The notes under the pieces are model-generated. The model was not told the origin of the DNA. It did no database searches and saw only the letters and a list, made by a program, of their open reading frames with translations. Positions 28,807-38,434 of a stretch of DNA of 64,000 nt are shown here, piece by piece. The position numbers and the translations under genes are program-made. This stretch comes from Bacteroidota bacterium (GTDB taxonomy: Bacteria; Bacteroidota; Bacteroidia; NS11-12g; UBA9320), in NCBI GenBank assembly GCA_947468275.1, contig CANIKO010000015.1, forward strand, positions 1 to 64,000, given 5' to 3'. How positions within the stretch are numbered: the stretch's first letter is position 1; each line of letters opens with the position of its first letter.

Positions 28807-30006
28807 ATGAAAATAGTATTAGGTGTTTGTGCAAGTATAGCTGCTTATAAATCGGCTATACTTATACGTATGCTTGTTAAAGAAGGTGCTGAGGTTAAAG
28901 TTATCATGACCCCAGGTGCCTCGGATTTTATTACCCCACTCACACTTTCCACTTTAAGTAAAAATCCGGTTTTTTCAGAATATAGTGACCGTAAAAGCGG
29001 CCAATGGAATAATCATGTTGAATTAGCAGCTTGGGCTGATATTATTTTAATAGCACCAACTACGGCTAATACTATTGCTAAAATGGCAAATGGAATTTGC
29101 GATAATTTACTCTTAGCCACTTATCTTTCAGCAAAAAGTAAAGTCGCATTTGCTCCTGCTATGGATTTGGATATGTACCTACATCCCGCAGTTATAGCCA
29201 ACATAGCAAAATTAAAAGATAACGGAAATATTATTATTCCTGCTGAAACAGGAGAATTAGCTAGTGGGTTAATTGGCGAAGGCCGAATGGCGGAACCTGA
29301 AAATATCATTTCATTTATTGAGGATTATTTTTGTAAGAGCATTTCACTAAAAGGCAAAAAAGCAATTGTAACTGCCGGGCCTACCTATGAAAGGATAGAT
29401 GCGGTGCGTTTTATAGGAAATTACTCATCAGGAAAAATGGGTATTTCCATTGCAAATGAACTTAAGAATAATGGTGCCGATGTTACCTTAATTTTGGGAC
29501 CAAGTCATCAAAATAATATTGATTCTTCCATAAAGGTTATTAAAGTTGAATCGGCAATAGAAATGTATAATGCGTGTATCGCTCAAGCTGACGAAAGCGA
29601 TATTATTGTAATGAGTGCGGCAGTGGCTGATTATACTCCATCCATTGTATCTAACATTAAAATTAAGAAAACTGAAAATAAATTAATTCTAAATTTGGAA
29701 AAGACTTCAGACATTCTGCATAAACTTGGAGAAGATAAGAAGCCAAAACAAATTTTAGTAGGATTTGCTTTGGAAACGGACAATGAATATGACAACGCCG
29801 TGGATAAACTAAATAAGAAAAATCTAGATTTCATCGTTCTAAATTCAATGAATGATAATGGAGCAGGATTTCAATACGATACCAATAAAATCACTATAAT
29901 TGATAAGGAACTTAAATCACAAGTATTTGAATTAAAATCAAAAAAAGACGTTGCAAAAGATATCGTGAATAAAATCATTAAACTTTCGGTGCCAAATGAG
30001 AAGTAA
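28807..30006 (+). CDS. coaBC: bifunctional phosphopantothenoylcysteine decarboxylase / phosphopantothenate-cysteine ligase
   Basis: This 399-residue protein makes 4'-phosphopantetheine for coenzyme A in two steps. The N-terminal CoaC flavoprotein (1-180) has LGVCASIAAYKSA, the catalytic His in WNNHVELA (H70), and PAMDLDMY. The C-terminal CoaB (about 185-399) has TAGPTYERIDAVRFIGNYSSGKMG and MSAAVADY. I took the ATG at 28807; a TTG nine codons upstream only adds non-conserved residues. At the position of the classical CoaC active-site cysteine (ACG before GRM in other bacteria) this protein has ASG (S153), as some Bacteroidota seem to. Its end overlaps the next start by 11 bp. Confidence 0.93.
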   Translation: MKIVLGVCASIAAYKSAILIRMLVKEGAEVKVIMTPGASDFITPLTLSTLSKNPVFSEYSDRKSGQWNNHVELAAWADIILIAPTTANTIAKMANGICDNLLLATYLSAKSKVAFAPAMDLDMYLHPAVIANIAKLKDNGNIIIPAETGELASGLIGEGRMAEPENIISFIEDYFCKSISLKGKKAIVTAGPTYERIDAVRFIGNYSSGKMGISIANELKNNGADVTLILGPSHQNNIDSSIKVIKVESAIEMYNACIAQADESDIIVMSAAVADYTPSIVSNIKIKKTENKLILNLEKTSDILHKLGEDKKPKQILVGFALETDNEYDNAVDKLNKKNLDFIVLNSMNDNGAGFQYDTNKITIIDKELKSQVFELKSKKDVAKDIVNKIIKLSVPNEK

Positions 30007-30895
30007 ATTATTTGTTTTATTTATTCTTATCGGCAGCTTTTTTAACAAGGCAGCAGCACAGGATTTAAATGCCACTGTACGGGTTTTAACCAATGACCTT
30101 TCTAACCCTGATAAAGCTTTGGTAGCTGATTTACAAATGGCCATTTTCAATTTTTTAAACAATAAAAAATGGAGTGATGATAAAATTCAAATTAACGAAA
30201 AAATAGATTGCACCTTTATCATTAGCCTTAAGTCGCAACAATCAGATAATTTTACAGCAACCGTTGAAATACAATCCAGTCGCCCTATTTATGGCTCAAC
30301 CTACAATTCTGTTATCTTTCGTCATCAGGATATTTGGGATTTCAAATATTCATTGTATTTGCCCCTTGATTTTCAGGAAAGTGCCTATAGCAGTCAACTA
30401 ACAAGTTTGTTGGCGTTCTATACTAATGCTATTTTAGGTATGGATTATGATTCCTATTCGCAAGATGGCGGATTAAATTATTATCGCAAGGCAAAAAACA
30501 TAAAAGATTTGGCAATGAACGAGTCTGGATGGGGTATTCGAGATGGGAAAAACAGTTTTAATCGCTGGTTTTTAATAGAGAACCTAATGGATGAACGCTA
30601 TAAAACCATTCATACAGCCCTTTATCTATATCATGTAAAAGGCATGGATGTTATGTATAAAGACATTGATAAAGGCAGGGCATCTGTATTGGATTGCCTT
30701 ACCGAACTAAAGAAGATTTACAATATCTACCCAAACTCATTTACTCTGTTCCTCTTTTTTGAAGCAAAAAGCAAAGAGTTAATTAAAGTTTTTGGTAAAG
30801 CCTCTCCTACTTTAAAAAATCGTGCTTATGAGTTGCTTATTCAACTCAATCCATATAACCGGAACAAGTATGATGATATGCTAAAGACAAATTAG
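29996..30895 (+). CDS. DUF4835-family secreted protein
   Basis: This 299-residue protein has a signal peptide (KLFVLFILIGSFFNKAAAQ). The mature part starts with a strand region (LNATVRVLTNDLSNPDKALV) and continues with aromatic-rich segments (FRHQDIWDFKYSLYLPLDF and QDGGLNYYRKAKNI) that mark the DUF4835 family. Members are almost always beside coaBC and recN in Bacteroidota; their function is not known. An outer-surface or periplasmic role is inferred from the signal peptide. Translation is probably coupled to coaBC through the 11 bp overlap. Confidence 0.8.
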   Translation: MRSKLFVLFILIGSFFNKAAAQDLNATVRVLTNDLSNPDKALVADLQMAIFNFLNNKKWSDDKIQINEKIDCTFIISLKSQQSDNFTATVEIQSSRPIYGSTYNSVIFRHQDIWDFKYSLYLPLDFQESAYSSQLTSLLAFYTNAILGMDYDSYSQDGGLNYYRKAKNIKDLAMNESGWGIRDGKNSFNRWFLIENLMDERYKTIHTALYLYHVKGMDVMYKDIDKGRASVLDCLTELKKIYNIYPNSFTLFLFFEAKSKELIKVFGKASPTLKNRAYELLIQLNPYNRNKYDDMLKTN

Positions 30896-30904
30896 TTCTT
30901 AAAA

Positions 30905-31420
30905 TTATTTCATAAATAAATTCTTCAATTCATGGGCATCTTCGGGTTTTATTTTTCCCGCCAATATCAAGCGTAACTGCCTACGGCGAAGTGCTCCTTC
31001 AAATTTTTCAACCTCTTCAGATGTTTGCGGTTCTAATGAAGGAACATTAACAGGCCGGTTTCTTGAATCCAATGCCACAAATGTATAATAGGCATCATTG
31101 CATTTTATTTTTTCGCCGCGTGGAATATTTTCAGCCCAAACTTCAATAAATACTTCCATAGAGGTTTTAAATGAACGGGTAACCCAAGCTTTAATATTTA
31201 CTACATCTCCCAATTTTATTGGTTCTTTAAATGAAACAGAATCTACTGATGCTGTAACGACAATTGAATTAGAATGCTTTTGTGCAGCAATAGCCGAAGC
31301 AATATCCATCCAATGAAGCAGCCTTCCCCCCATTAAATTATTAAGCGTATTGGTATCATTGGGCAATACAATTTCATTCATTATGGTTAATGAATCTGCT
31401 GGGGTTTTAATGAGAGACAT
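30905..31420 (-). CDS. acyl-CoA thioesterase, hotdog fold
   Basis: This 171-residue single-hotdog protein hydrolyses acyl-CoA thioesters. The N-terminal half has the family motif MGGRLLHWMDIASAIAAQKHS (about 30-50), containing the helix with the conserved Asp and Ala-rich turn. The strand VTASVDSVSFKEPIKLGDVVNIKAWV follows. The C-terminal 30 residues are an extra charged helical tail (FEGALRRRQLRLILAGK). Acyl chain preference cannot be told. It is convergent with the DUF4835 gene, with only 9 bp between the stops. Confidence 0.85.
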   Translation of the reverse strand: MSLIKTPADSLTIMNEIVLPNDTNTLNNLMGGRLLHWMDIASAIAAQKHSNSIVVTASVDSVSFKEPIKLGDVVNIKAWVTRSFKTSMEVFIEVWAENIPRGEKIKCNDAYYTFVALDSRNRPVNVPSLEPQTSEEVEKFEGALRRRQLRLILAGKIKPEDAHELKNLFMK

Positions 31421-31494
31421 ATTTTAAGTTTAATTATGTAAGATTAATAACAAATTTCGGGTGATAAAGTTCAAAGTAATCCAGCCCTAAATTC

Positions 31495-32454
31495 CTAAAT
31501 AATTTCGGCTGGTATCAAATGGTCTAATATTTCCAATACGGCATTGGCCATATCATTTTTATTATCTAGCAAAGGATTAACCTCCGTAATTTCAAGAGCA
31601 ATAAGTTTAGGTGACTTAAAAAGATAACTCAATAATTCTTTAGCACTGGCAAGGGTTATACCATCCGGAGTGCTGGTACCTGTACCTTCCGAAACACTTG
31701 GATCCATGCTATCCACATCAAAAGAAATATAAAGCAAATCGCAATGATTTAAATAACTTAAAGTTTCATCTGCTATTTTTTTTACAGGAATTTTCTTTAC
31801 TTCTTGTGGCCCGTAATATTTTATTTTATTGTCTTTAATATCTTTCCATTCTGGTGCTTCCAAATCGCGAATATCTATAAATACAATATCCTCCGGATAC
31901 AGTTTAGGATGAATATGACGATCACCGGCATGAGTTAGTTTTCGCCAAAAGTGTTTAGTAGCCTCGTCAATATCATTAATCTTTTCGGAACAATATACAT
32001 CGCCCAAACTAGCTGCTAAAGGCATCCCATGAACATTGCCGCTAGGCGTTGTATAAGGTGAATGCAAATCACCATGAGCATCTACCCATATAACTCCTAA
32101 ACGTTTATTAGGATAATAGTTTTTAATAGCCGCGATGGATCCAATGGCATTACTATGATCTCCCGAGAGAATAAGCGGAAACTGGTCGTAATCAAAGCAG
32201 TCCTCGACCTCATCAATAATATTATCAATAACCTTTGTTATATGATCGATGTAACGGGCGTGTTTGAATGGTGTAGGATGAATCAGCTCATAATTATGAT
32301 CTTCAATTCGGGTAAAATGAAACCGGCTAAAAAAATCTCCTTTACGGTCAATATCTGCATACATTATAGCCTCCGGACCATGACTTGCCCCACGCTTGCC
32401 ACATCCCAGCTCAGAAGGAACAAGTATTATGTGAAAATTACGAGTTTTAGTCAT
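31495..32454 (-). CDS. arginase-family hydrolase
   Basis: This 319-residue protein is a metal-dependent ureohydrolase. Ligands of the binuclear manganese site are visible: H100 in LSGDHSNAIG, D125, H127 and D129 in VDAHGDLH, and D246 and D248 in SFDVDSMDP. The arginase-type NxHGMP (140-144) and EVNP motifs follow. Arginase (arginine to ornithine and urea) is the best guess. Agmatinase and formimidoylglutamase share the fold and cannot be excluded. A TATCTTTG box lies just upstream. Confidence 0.83.
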   Translation of the reverse strand: MTKTRNFHIILVPSELGCGKRGASHGPEAIMYADIDRKGDFFSRFHFTRIEDHNYELIHPTPFKHARYIDHITKVIDNIIDEVEDCFDYDQFPLILSGDHSNAIGSIAAIKNYYPNKRLGVIWVDAHGDLHSPYTTPSGNVHGMPLAASLGDVYCSEKINDIDEATKHFWRKLTHAGDRHIHPKLYPEDIVFIDIRDLEAPEWKDIKDNKIKYYGPQEVKKIPVKKIADETLSYLNHCDLLYISFDVDSMDPSVSEGTGTSTPDGITLASAKELLSYLFKSPKLIALEITEVNPLLDNKNDMANAVLEILDHLIPAEII

Positions 32455-32458
32455 TGGG

Positions 32459-32466
32459 CAAAGATA
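32459..32466 (-). promoter_or_regulatory. -7 box for the arginase gene
   Basis: On the minus strand this reads TATCTTTG, ending only 4 bp before the ATG at 32454, which implies a leaderless or almost leaderless mRNA. Confidence 0.4.
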
Positions 32467-32472
32467 ATCCTA

Positions 32473-32490
32473 TTTTTGATTTACGATTTT
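32473..32490. repeat. 18-bp dispersed repeat, copy 1
   Basis: The 18-base string TTTTTGATTTACGATTTT is found again, inverted, at 56853-56870, overlapping the end of the four-helix-bundle relic. Here it lies between the arginase and P-type ATPase genes. Confidence 0.55.
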
Positions 32491-32520
32491 AGATTTAGCA
32501 ATTATATTAAAAGAGGATTT

Positions 32521-35028
32521 TTATAAATTAACAAACTTTTCAGATTTTTTTAAATTAAAATATTTAATTAATTCAAGGATAAGCAGAATACTGCAGGCTC
32601 CCAAAATTGAAAACTCAAAATGCTTGTACCCCGGGAACTCAAAATTAAAAATCTTCTGCAATGACGGTATAGTAATAGACATAACAAGAATAGTAATAGC
32701 CGTTAACAAAATTAAAATAGCCATATAATTTTTTTCAAGAATTACAGAAATAAAACTTCGGGTTTTGGATAAATTAGTGAGGATAAAAAACACATTTCCG
32801 ATAATAAGAGATGAAAAAACAATGGCTCGCACTTCTCCATCTCTGTGGCCTTCCCTATCGGAAATAAAATAAATAAACATTGTGAGGCCAAATAATAATA
32901 ATCCTTCCATTATGCTTAGAATTATTTTTTTGGAACCAAAAAATTGTTCACTTGGCTTTCTTGGAGGTCGTTTCATAATATTTTTCTCTTCCTGCTCAGA
33001 TTCAAAAGCAATCGAACATACCGGATCAATGATTAATTCCATAAATACAATATGCAAAGGCATGAGTAATAAGGGCAGTGAAGTAATGAAGGCAGGTAAA
33101 AGAGTTAAGCCAATGATAGGAATATGAATTGCCAAAATATAGGACATGGCCTTTTGTAAATTATCAAATATCCGACGGCCTGATCGGATAGCGGAAACGA
33201 TTGAAGCAAAATTATCATCAAGTAATACAAGTGAGGAAGCTTCTCTGGCCACATCTGTTCCTTTATTTCCCATGGCGACACCTATATCTGCAGCTTTTAA
33301 GGCCGGAGCATCATTTACCCCGTCACCAGTCATAGCCACCACTTCTTTATTTGCTTTCAAGGCCTGAACAATTCTTAATTTTTGTTCAGGAACAACCCTG
33401 GCAAAAACATTAGTACTATTAATACGATTCCTTAATTCTACGTCACTCATATTTTTCAGTTCATCCCCTGTAATTATTTCTTCAGGTGACAAACCAATCT
33501 GATGTGCTATATTTTTAGCTGTGATGGGATAGTCTCCTGTTATTAAAATCACTTTTATGCCAGCTTCGTGACATTCCTTAATAGCCTGGGGTACTTCTGG
33601 TCTAATGGGGTCTTCTAAACCAATGAGACCTATAAAAGTAAATTCAAAATCATGCTGAGATTGAGGCAAAATTTTATTTGGCAACAAAGCATTTGCCACT
33701 GCAATAACGCGGTATCCCATCTCTGCCATTTGGTTTACAACCGATGTGTGTTTCGATATTTCTGTTTCACTCAGCTTGCACAAACTCAAAATAGCCTCCG
33801 GTGCTCCTTTGGCATTTACTATAAGAGAATTATCAACCTCTCTTTCATGAACTCGTGTCATAGCAAACAGGTCCTTACTTAAAGGATATTCTCTAATTAG
33901 ATTATAATTTGAATCACCTTTTAGATTAAGGTTTTGGAAGGTTTTCCATAGTGCCTTTTCCATTGGATCAATGGATTTTTTTTGAGATGCAAAATTTGCT
34001 GTGGTAATTAATTCTATGATTTTATATTGATTTTCAACAAAAACACTCTTAAGAAATAATTCTTTGCCATCGTACAAAGCGGCTACTTCCATATTATTTT
34101 GAGTTATTGTCCCAGTTTTATCACTGCACAAGACAGTGGCTGAGCCAAGAGTTTCAATTGCAGATGGATGACGTGTCAAAACATTTTTTTGCGATAAACG
34201 CCATGCTCCTAAGGCCATAAATATGGTAAGCACTACAGGAAATTCTTCTGGTAAAATAGCCATTGCTGAAGCTAATCCGTTAAGCAAAGATTGAATAAAA
34301 TGACCTCGTGTTAAATAAAAGGCTACAACTACTGCAATACTTATAAACCCACTAATGATAAAAAGACTTTTTATCAAAACCTTCATTTCCTTTTGCAAAC
34401 GTGTTTCACTTTGCTCAATATTTTGCAGTAAAGTCCCAATTTTGCCAAACTGAGAATTTACTCCAGTTGCAATAACTTTAGCCATGGCCTTCCCTTGAAC
34501 CACTAATGTGCCACTATATATTAAGCCTGAAACATTTTTCAAATCGCTTTGAACACTCTTTGAAACAGCAATGGATTCACCAGTTAACATCGATTCATCT
34601 ACCGACAAATTAAGTGTTTCCAAAATAACAGCATCAGCTGAAATACGATCACCTTCGTTAATTAGGATTATATCACCGGGAACTACCTCTCTTCCTGAAA
34701 TTCGAATTTCTTTTCCTTCACGAATAACCAAAGCCCTTGGTGAAGAGAGTTTTCTAAGAGACTCTAAGGCCTTTTCGGTTTTTTGATATTGATAAAAAGT
34801 AATAAATATTATAATTGAAATAGTGGATAGTAATATTATTCCTTCCCTAAAATCACCAAGAATTATATAAAGCAAACTACAGCCAATCAACAATAAAAAC
34901 ATAGGTTCCTTTAATACTTCCAGAGCCAGTTGCCCTATATTTTTTGGGGCCGCAGATGGCAACTCATTATAACCATATCTTTTGATAAGTTCATTAGCTT
35001 CCGATGCGCTGAGGCCTTCCATTGACAT
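32521..35028 (-). CDS. cation-transporting P-type ATPase, P2-like
   Basis: This 835-residue inner-membrane pump has the phosphorylation motif SDKTGTITQ (D303), the actuator TGES (149-152), and the hinge TGDGVNDAPALK with the later GRRIFDNLQKA of P2 ATPases. Membrane helices occur around 45-80, 220-275 and from about 620 to the C-terminus. The fourth-helix motif is PEEFP (260-264) instead of the PEGLP of well-studied calcium pumps. Ion choice (calcium, or another cation) is therefore uncertain. An N-terminal cation-ATPase segment (GLSASEANELIKRYG) is present. An ATG two codons later (35022) is an alternative start. It is 14 bp downstream of a small lipoprotein gene and likely shares its promoter. 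Confidence 0.88.
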   Translation of the reverse strand: MSMEGLSASEANELIKRYGYNELPSAAPKNIGQLALEVLKEPMFLLLIGCSLLYIILGDFREGIILLSTISIIIFITFYQYQKTEKALESLRKLSSPRALVIREGKEIRISGREVVPGDIILINEGDRISADAVILETLNLSVDESMLTGESIAVSKSVQSDLKNVSGLIYSGTLVVQGKAMAKVIATGVNSQFGKIGTLLQNIEQSETRLQKEMKVLIKSLFIISGFISIAVVVAFYLTRGHFIQSLLNGLASAMAILPEEFPVVLTIFMALGAWRLSQKNVLTRHPSAIETLGSATVLCSDKTGTITQNNMEVAALYDGKELFLKSVFVENQYKIIELITTANFASQKKSIDPMEKALWKTFQNLNLKGDSNYNLIREYPLSKDLFAMTRVHEREVDNSLIVNAKGAPEAILSLCKLSETEISKHTSVVNQMAEMGYRVIAVANALLPNKILPQSQHDFEFTFIGLIGLEDPIRPEVPQAIKECHEAGIKVILITGDYPITAKNIAHQIGLSPEEIITGDELKNMSDVELRNRINSTNVFARVVPEQKLRIVQALKANKEVVAMTGDGVNDAPALKAADIGVAMGNKGTDVAREASSLVLLDDNFASIVSAIRSGRRIFDNLQKAMSYILAIHIPIIGLTLLPAFITSLPLLLMPLHIVFMELIIDPVCSIAFESEQEEKNIMKRPPRKPSEQFFGSKKIILSIMEGLLLFGLTMFIYFISDREGHRDGEVRAIVFSSLIIGNVFFILTNLSKTRSFISVILEKNYMAILILLTAITILVMSITIPSLQKIFNFEFPGYKHFEFSILGACSILLILELIKYFNLKKSEKFVNL

Positions 35029-35042
35029 AATGAGTTGTAAAT

Positions 35043-35351
35043 CTATTTTATTATTTCAAGTCTATTTACGAGATAGTAATCATAATCAATTGTTAGGCAA
35101 TTATTCTTCTTTTCACCCAATTCAATATAAACAGGAATGGGTTTAATTATAACTGTACTAATAGTTACCCCATTGGGCAATACATCTATTTTTAAGGTAT
35201 CATCGTTTTTTTTAACATACCAACCCCAGCAGCAAAGACATTTTTCAGCATTAAACTTATATACTTCGGCATTTGCTATATTTTTTATTGGATCTCTTTT
35301 ACAACCAAATAAAAATATTAGTAATGAAAAAGTTAAAAATATGCCCTTCAT
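35043..35351 (-). CDS. small cysteine-containing lipoprotein
   Basis: This 102-residue protein has a lipoprotein signal (FLTFSLLIFLFGC, lipobox Cys about 17). The mature part contains a tight CLCCWGWY motif (about 39-46) and ends in a strand-rich tail. I do not recognise the family. The clustered cysteines could bind metal or form disulphides. It is the first gene of a likely two-gene operon with the P-type ATPase and has a good promoter. A role in sensing or buffering the pumped metal is a guess from context only. Confidence 0.6.
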   Translation of the reverse strand: MKGIFLTFSLLIFLFGCKRDPIKNIANAEVYKFNAEKCLCCWGWYVKKNDDTLKIDVLPNGVTISTVIIKPIPVYIELGEKKNNCLTIDYDYYLVNRLEIIK

Positions 35352-35377
35352 ATTGGTCTATTAATAGTTGAATTATT

Positions 35378-35407
35378 CAAAGGTAGTGACTAATCGATTT
35401 TTGACAA
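35378..35407 (-). promoter_or_regulatory. promoter of the lipoprotein-ATPase operon
   Basis: On the minus strand, TTG (35405-35407) and TACCTTTG (35378-35385) are separated by 19 bp, a full match to the Bacteroidota consensus. The box lies 26 bp before the ATG at 35351. Confidence 0.65.
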
Positions 35408-35485
35408 AGAAAGGATAATCATTAGATACATGATTGTTGTCACCTTTGAAATCAAGCCAATATTGTTACATATAGTTAGTAATTA

Positions 35486-35516
35486 TTGGCAACCGAAAAC
35501 AAAAACAGTACTTTTG
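35486..35516 (+). promoter_or_regulatory. promoter of the M16 peptidase gene
   Basis: TTG (35486-35488), a 20 bp spacer and TACTTTTG (35509-35516) lie 16 bp before the ATG at 35533. It is divergent from the promoter at 35378-35407. Confidence 0.7.
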
Positions 35517-35532
35517 AAAAAAATAACATCCA

Positions 35533-38352
35533 ATGATATATAAATATATTTCGAAAGCAAGTTTCGCGATCTGCCTATTTTTAATCCTTCTCAGTTCTAA
35601 TCTCTCAGCACAGGTTTTAAACAGCCCACTTCCATTTGACTCATCAGTAACAACAGGAACGCTGAACAACGGACTTAGATATTATATTAAACCAAATCCT
35701 AAACCTGAAAAAAGAGTAGAATTGCGTTTGGCAATAAATGCAGGTTCAATTTTGGAAAACAATAACCAACAAGGTTTAGCACATTTCATGGAACACATGA
35801 ATTTTAATGGAACTACACATTATCCCAAAAATGAGTTAGTTGATTTTTTGCAATCTATTGGTGTGCAATTTGGTGCAGATTTAAATGCCTATACAAGTTT
35901 TGATGAAACCGTTTACATTTTGCCAATTCCAACGGATAAGCCTGATAATATTGAAAAAGGATTTGAAGTGCTTTCTGATTGGGCGCAAAAGGCATTGATA
36001 ACGGATAAGGATGTAAATGATGAGCGAAAAGTCGTACTTGAAGAAAGCCGTCTTGGCAAAGGAGCCGATGACAGAATGATGAAATTTTATCTTCCTAAAT
36101 TAATGGCAGGTTCTCATTATTCAGAGCGACTTCCCATTGGAAAAGAAGATATTCTAAAAAATTGTAACCCTGATGCCATCCGATCATTTTATAAAGATTG
36201 GTACAGACCTGATTTGATGGCTGTTGCAGTTGTTGGGGATATTACCGTAGAAAAAGCAAAAGCCTTGATTGAACAATACTTTTCTAGTTTAACAAATCCA
36301 AAAGATGAAAGATTAAGAACAACTTATGATGTGCCCGCATTTAAGAAAAAAGAGGCCATGGTGCTAACCGACAAGGAAGCCACAAACCAAGAATTTAGTT
36401 TGGTATATTCCTCTAAAAAAACAACAGCAGATTTAACACTTCAAGATTACCGATCAAACCTCGTAAAAAATCTTTTTATACAGGTTTTGAATAATAGGTT
36501 AAGGGAACTTACCCAAAGTGCTACACCCCCATTTTTATATAGCTACGCCAGTATTGGAGGATGGGCTCGAGGATTTGAAAGTTTCCAATTGAATGCTGTA
36601 GCCTCCGGTGATATGAAAACAACGGTTGATGCTAGCATTGGTGAACTAGTAAAAGCTCAAAAATTCGGATTTAATAACACAGAACTAGATATAGTAAAGA
36701 AAGGAACAATAAGTTGGATTGAACGTATTTACAATGAGCGTAACACCACAGAATCAGGAAATATAATTGAAGAATATCTTCGCAATTTTCTTACCCATGA
36801 ACCCATGCCAGGTATTCAAAAGGATTATCAATATTACAAAGATTTTTTGCCAACCATCACCCTAAAAGAAGTGAATGAAATGGCTAAAATTTGGTTAGAT
36901 GATAACAAAACCTATTTCGCATTATCATTAGGTCCTGAGAACAATTTGACAAAAAAACTCAGCAATAAAAATCTTCTTAAAATCATAAATAATGCATTTT
37001 CTCAAGAAGTTAAAGAAAAAACAGAACGGGTTTTGGCTTCTTCTTTACTCAAAACAGAACCAGTATCTGGCAAAATAATATTTATTGAAAAAGATAGCCT
37101 ACTAGACGCAACCACATACACGTTGAGCAATGGTGTCAAAGTTACCATGAAATCGACAACCTTTAAAAGTGATGAAATTATTTTTTCTGGTCAGAAAAAA
37201 GGTGGTACCGGACAATTTTCGGTAGATGACAAGCTAAATGCAATGTATATGAGCAGTATAGTTGGAGCAATGGGATTCGGACAATTTAATCCAATCGATT
37301 TAAAAAATTTTCTATCAGGAAAAAATATAGCAATTTCAACCAATGTTTCGTTGACAAACGATTTAGTTCAAGGCAGTTCATCAATTAAAGACCTTGAAAC
37401 CATGCTGCAATTAAATTATCTAAAATTAACCTCGACACGTAAAGATTTAGAACTTTTTAAAGGGTTTATTGCCAAGCAAAAATCATCCCTTCAAAATATT
37501 AAATCCAATCCTCAAATGGCTTTTTTTGATACCCTAAATAAATCATTATATAATAATAACCCCTTTACCCCTATTAGTATACCTACTGAGGATAACCTTA
37601 ACAGTATTAATCCTGAAAGAGTACTTGAAATATATAACACTGAATTTGCTAATGCCGATGGATTTCATTTCTTTTTTGTGGGTAATGTGGATGAATCTAC
37701 TTTCCAACCATTAATTGAAAAATATATTGCCAGCCTGCCAACTAAGGGCACCACTCCGAATTATAAAGATAATGGACTTAGGCCCAGAGGCGGAAAGTGC
37801 GAGTTAAAAATATACAAAGGTTCTGAACCAAAAAGCATTATCGTTGAGGAGTTTTATGGAGAATTACCATATTCGGAGGGGGCAGCCTTAAAAGCTGACC
37901 TATTGGCTGATATATTAAATATCAAAATAATAGAAGAATTAAGAGAAAAAATTGGAGGTATATATAGCGGAGGCATGTATTCTGATGTAAATAAGGAGCC
38001 ATACAACAACTTTTCGTTTGTTTTATACCTTCCATGTGGCCCAGAGAGCGTAGATACCCTTCTGCATGCCTCTATGGATGAAATAATAAAATTAAAAAAT
38101 GAAGGCCCAATGAGCAAGGATTTGGAAAAAGCCAAATTAGCAAAGATTGAAGCATACCGCGAGGCTATGAAAACAAATGCTTTTTGGAATAAATATCTTT
38201 GTGAAATTAAATTTAATGGTGTTGATAAGCAACGTTTCTTAGGGTACGAATCGATATTAAATTCTGTTACACCAGAGCAAATAAAAGATATTGCTAACCA
38301 AATGTTGAGCGGTGAAAATAGTTTCAGAGCTATCCTTTATCCTGAAAAATAG
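35533..38352 (+). CDS. secreted M16-family zinc metallopeptidase (two-domain)
   Basis: This 939-residue protein has a signal peptide (ICLFLILLSSNLSAQ). The first M16 half has the inverted zinc motif HFMEH (84-88), with the downstream glutamate in VVLEESRLG. The second half (about 520-935) lacks the zinc motif, as usual in pitrilysin-like enzymes where it closes the chamber. It is likely periplasmic and degrades peptides. PqqL-type enzymes are the nearest named relatives, but a role in cofactor synthesis is not implied. It is a single gene with its own promoter. Confidence 0.88.
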   Translation: MIYKYISKASFAICLFLILLSSNLSAQVLNSPLPFDSSVTTGTLNNGLRYYIKPNPKPEKRVELRLAINAGSILENNNQQGLAHFMEHMNFNGTTHYPKNELVDFLQSIGVQFGADLNAYTSFDETVYILPIPTDKPDNIEKGFEVLSDWAQKALITDKDVNDERKVVLEESRLGKGADDRMMKFYLPKLMAGSHYSERLPIGKEDILKNCNPDAIRSFYKDWYRPDLMAVAVVGDITVEKAKALIEQYFSSLTNPKDERLRTTYDVPAFKKKEAMVLTDKEATNQEFSLVYSSKKTTADLTLQDYRSNLVKNLFIQVLNNRLRELTQSATPPFLYSYASIGGWARGFESFQLNAVASGDMKTTVDASIGELVKAQKFGFNNTELDIVKKGTISWIERIYNERNTTESGNIIEEYLRNFLTHEPMPGIQKDYQYYKDFLPTITLKEVNEMAKIWLDDNKTYFALSLGPENNLTKKLSNKNLLKIINNAFSQEVKEKTERVLASSLLKTEPVSGKIIFIEKDSLLDATTYTLSNGVKVTMKSTTFKSDEIIFSGQKKGGTGQFSVDDKLNAMYMSSIVGAMGFGQFNPIDLKNFLSGKNIAISTNVSLTNDLVQGSSSIKDLETMLQLNYLKLTSTRKDLELFKGFIAKQKSSLQNIKSNPQMAFFDTLNKSLYNNNPFTPISIPTEDNLNSINPERVLEIYNTEFANADGFHFFFVGNVDESTFQPLIEKYIASLPTKGTTPNYKDNGLRPRGGKCELKIYKGSEPKSIIVEEFYGELPYSEGAALKADLLADILNIKIIEELREKIGGIYSGGMYSDVNKEPYNNFSFVLYLPCGPESVDTLLHASMDEIIKLKNEGPMSKDLEKAKLAKIEAYREAMKTNAFWNKYLCEIKFNGVDKQRFLGYESILNSVTPEQIKDIANQMLSGENSFRAILYPEK

Positions 38353-38434
38353 CCGACAAAAATCTTAAATATAGCTTTAGCTAAAATTGGAATATTCTGA
38401 CAAACTGTGATAGCTGTTTTTTTCCGTTATCATT

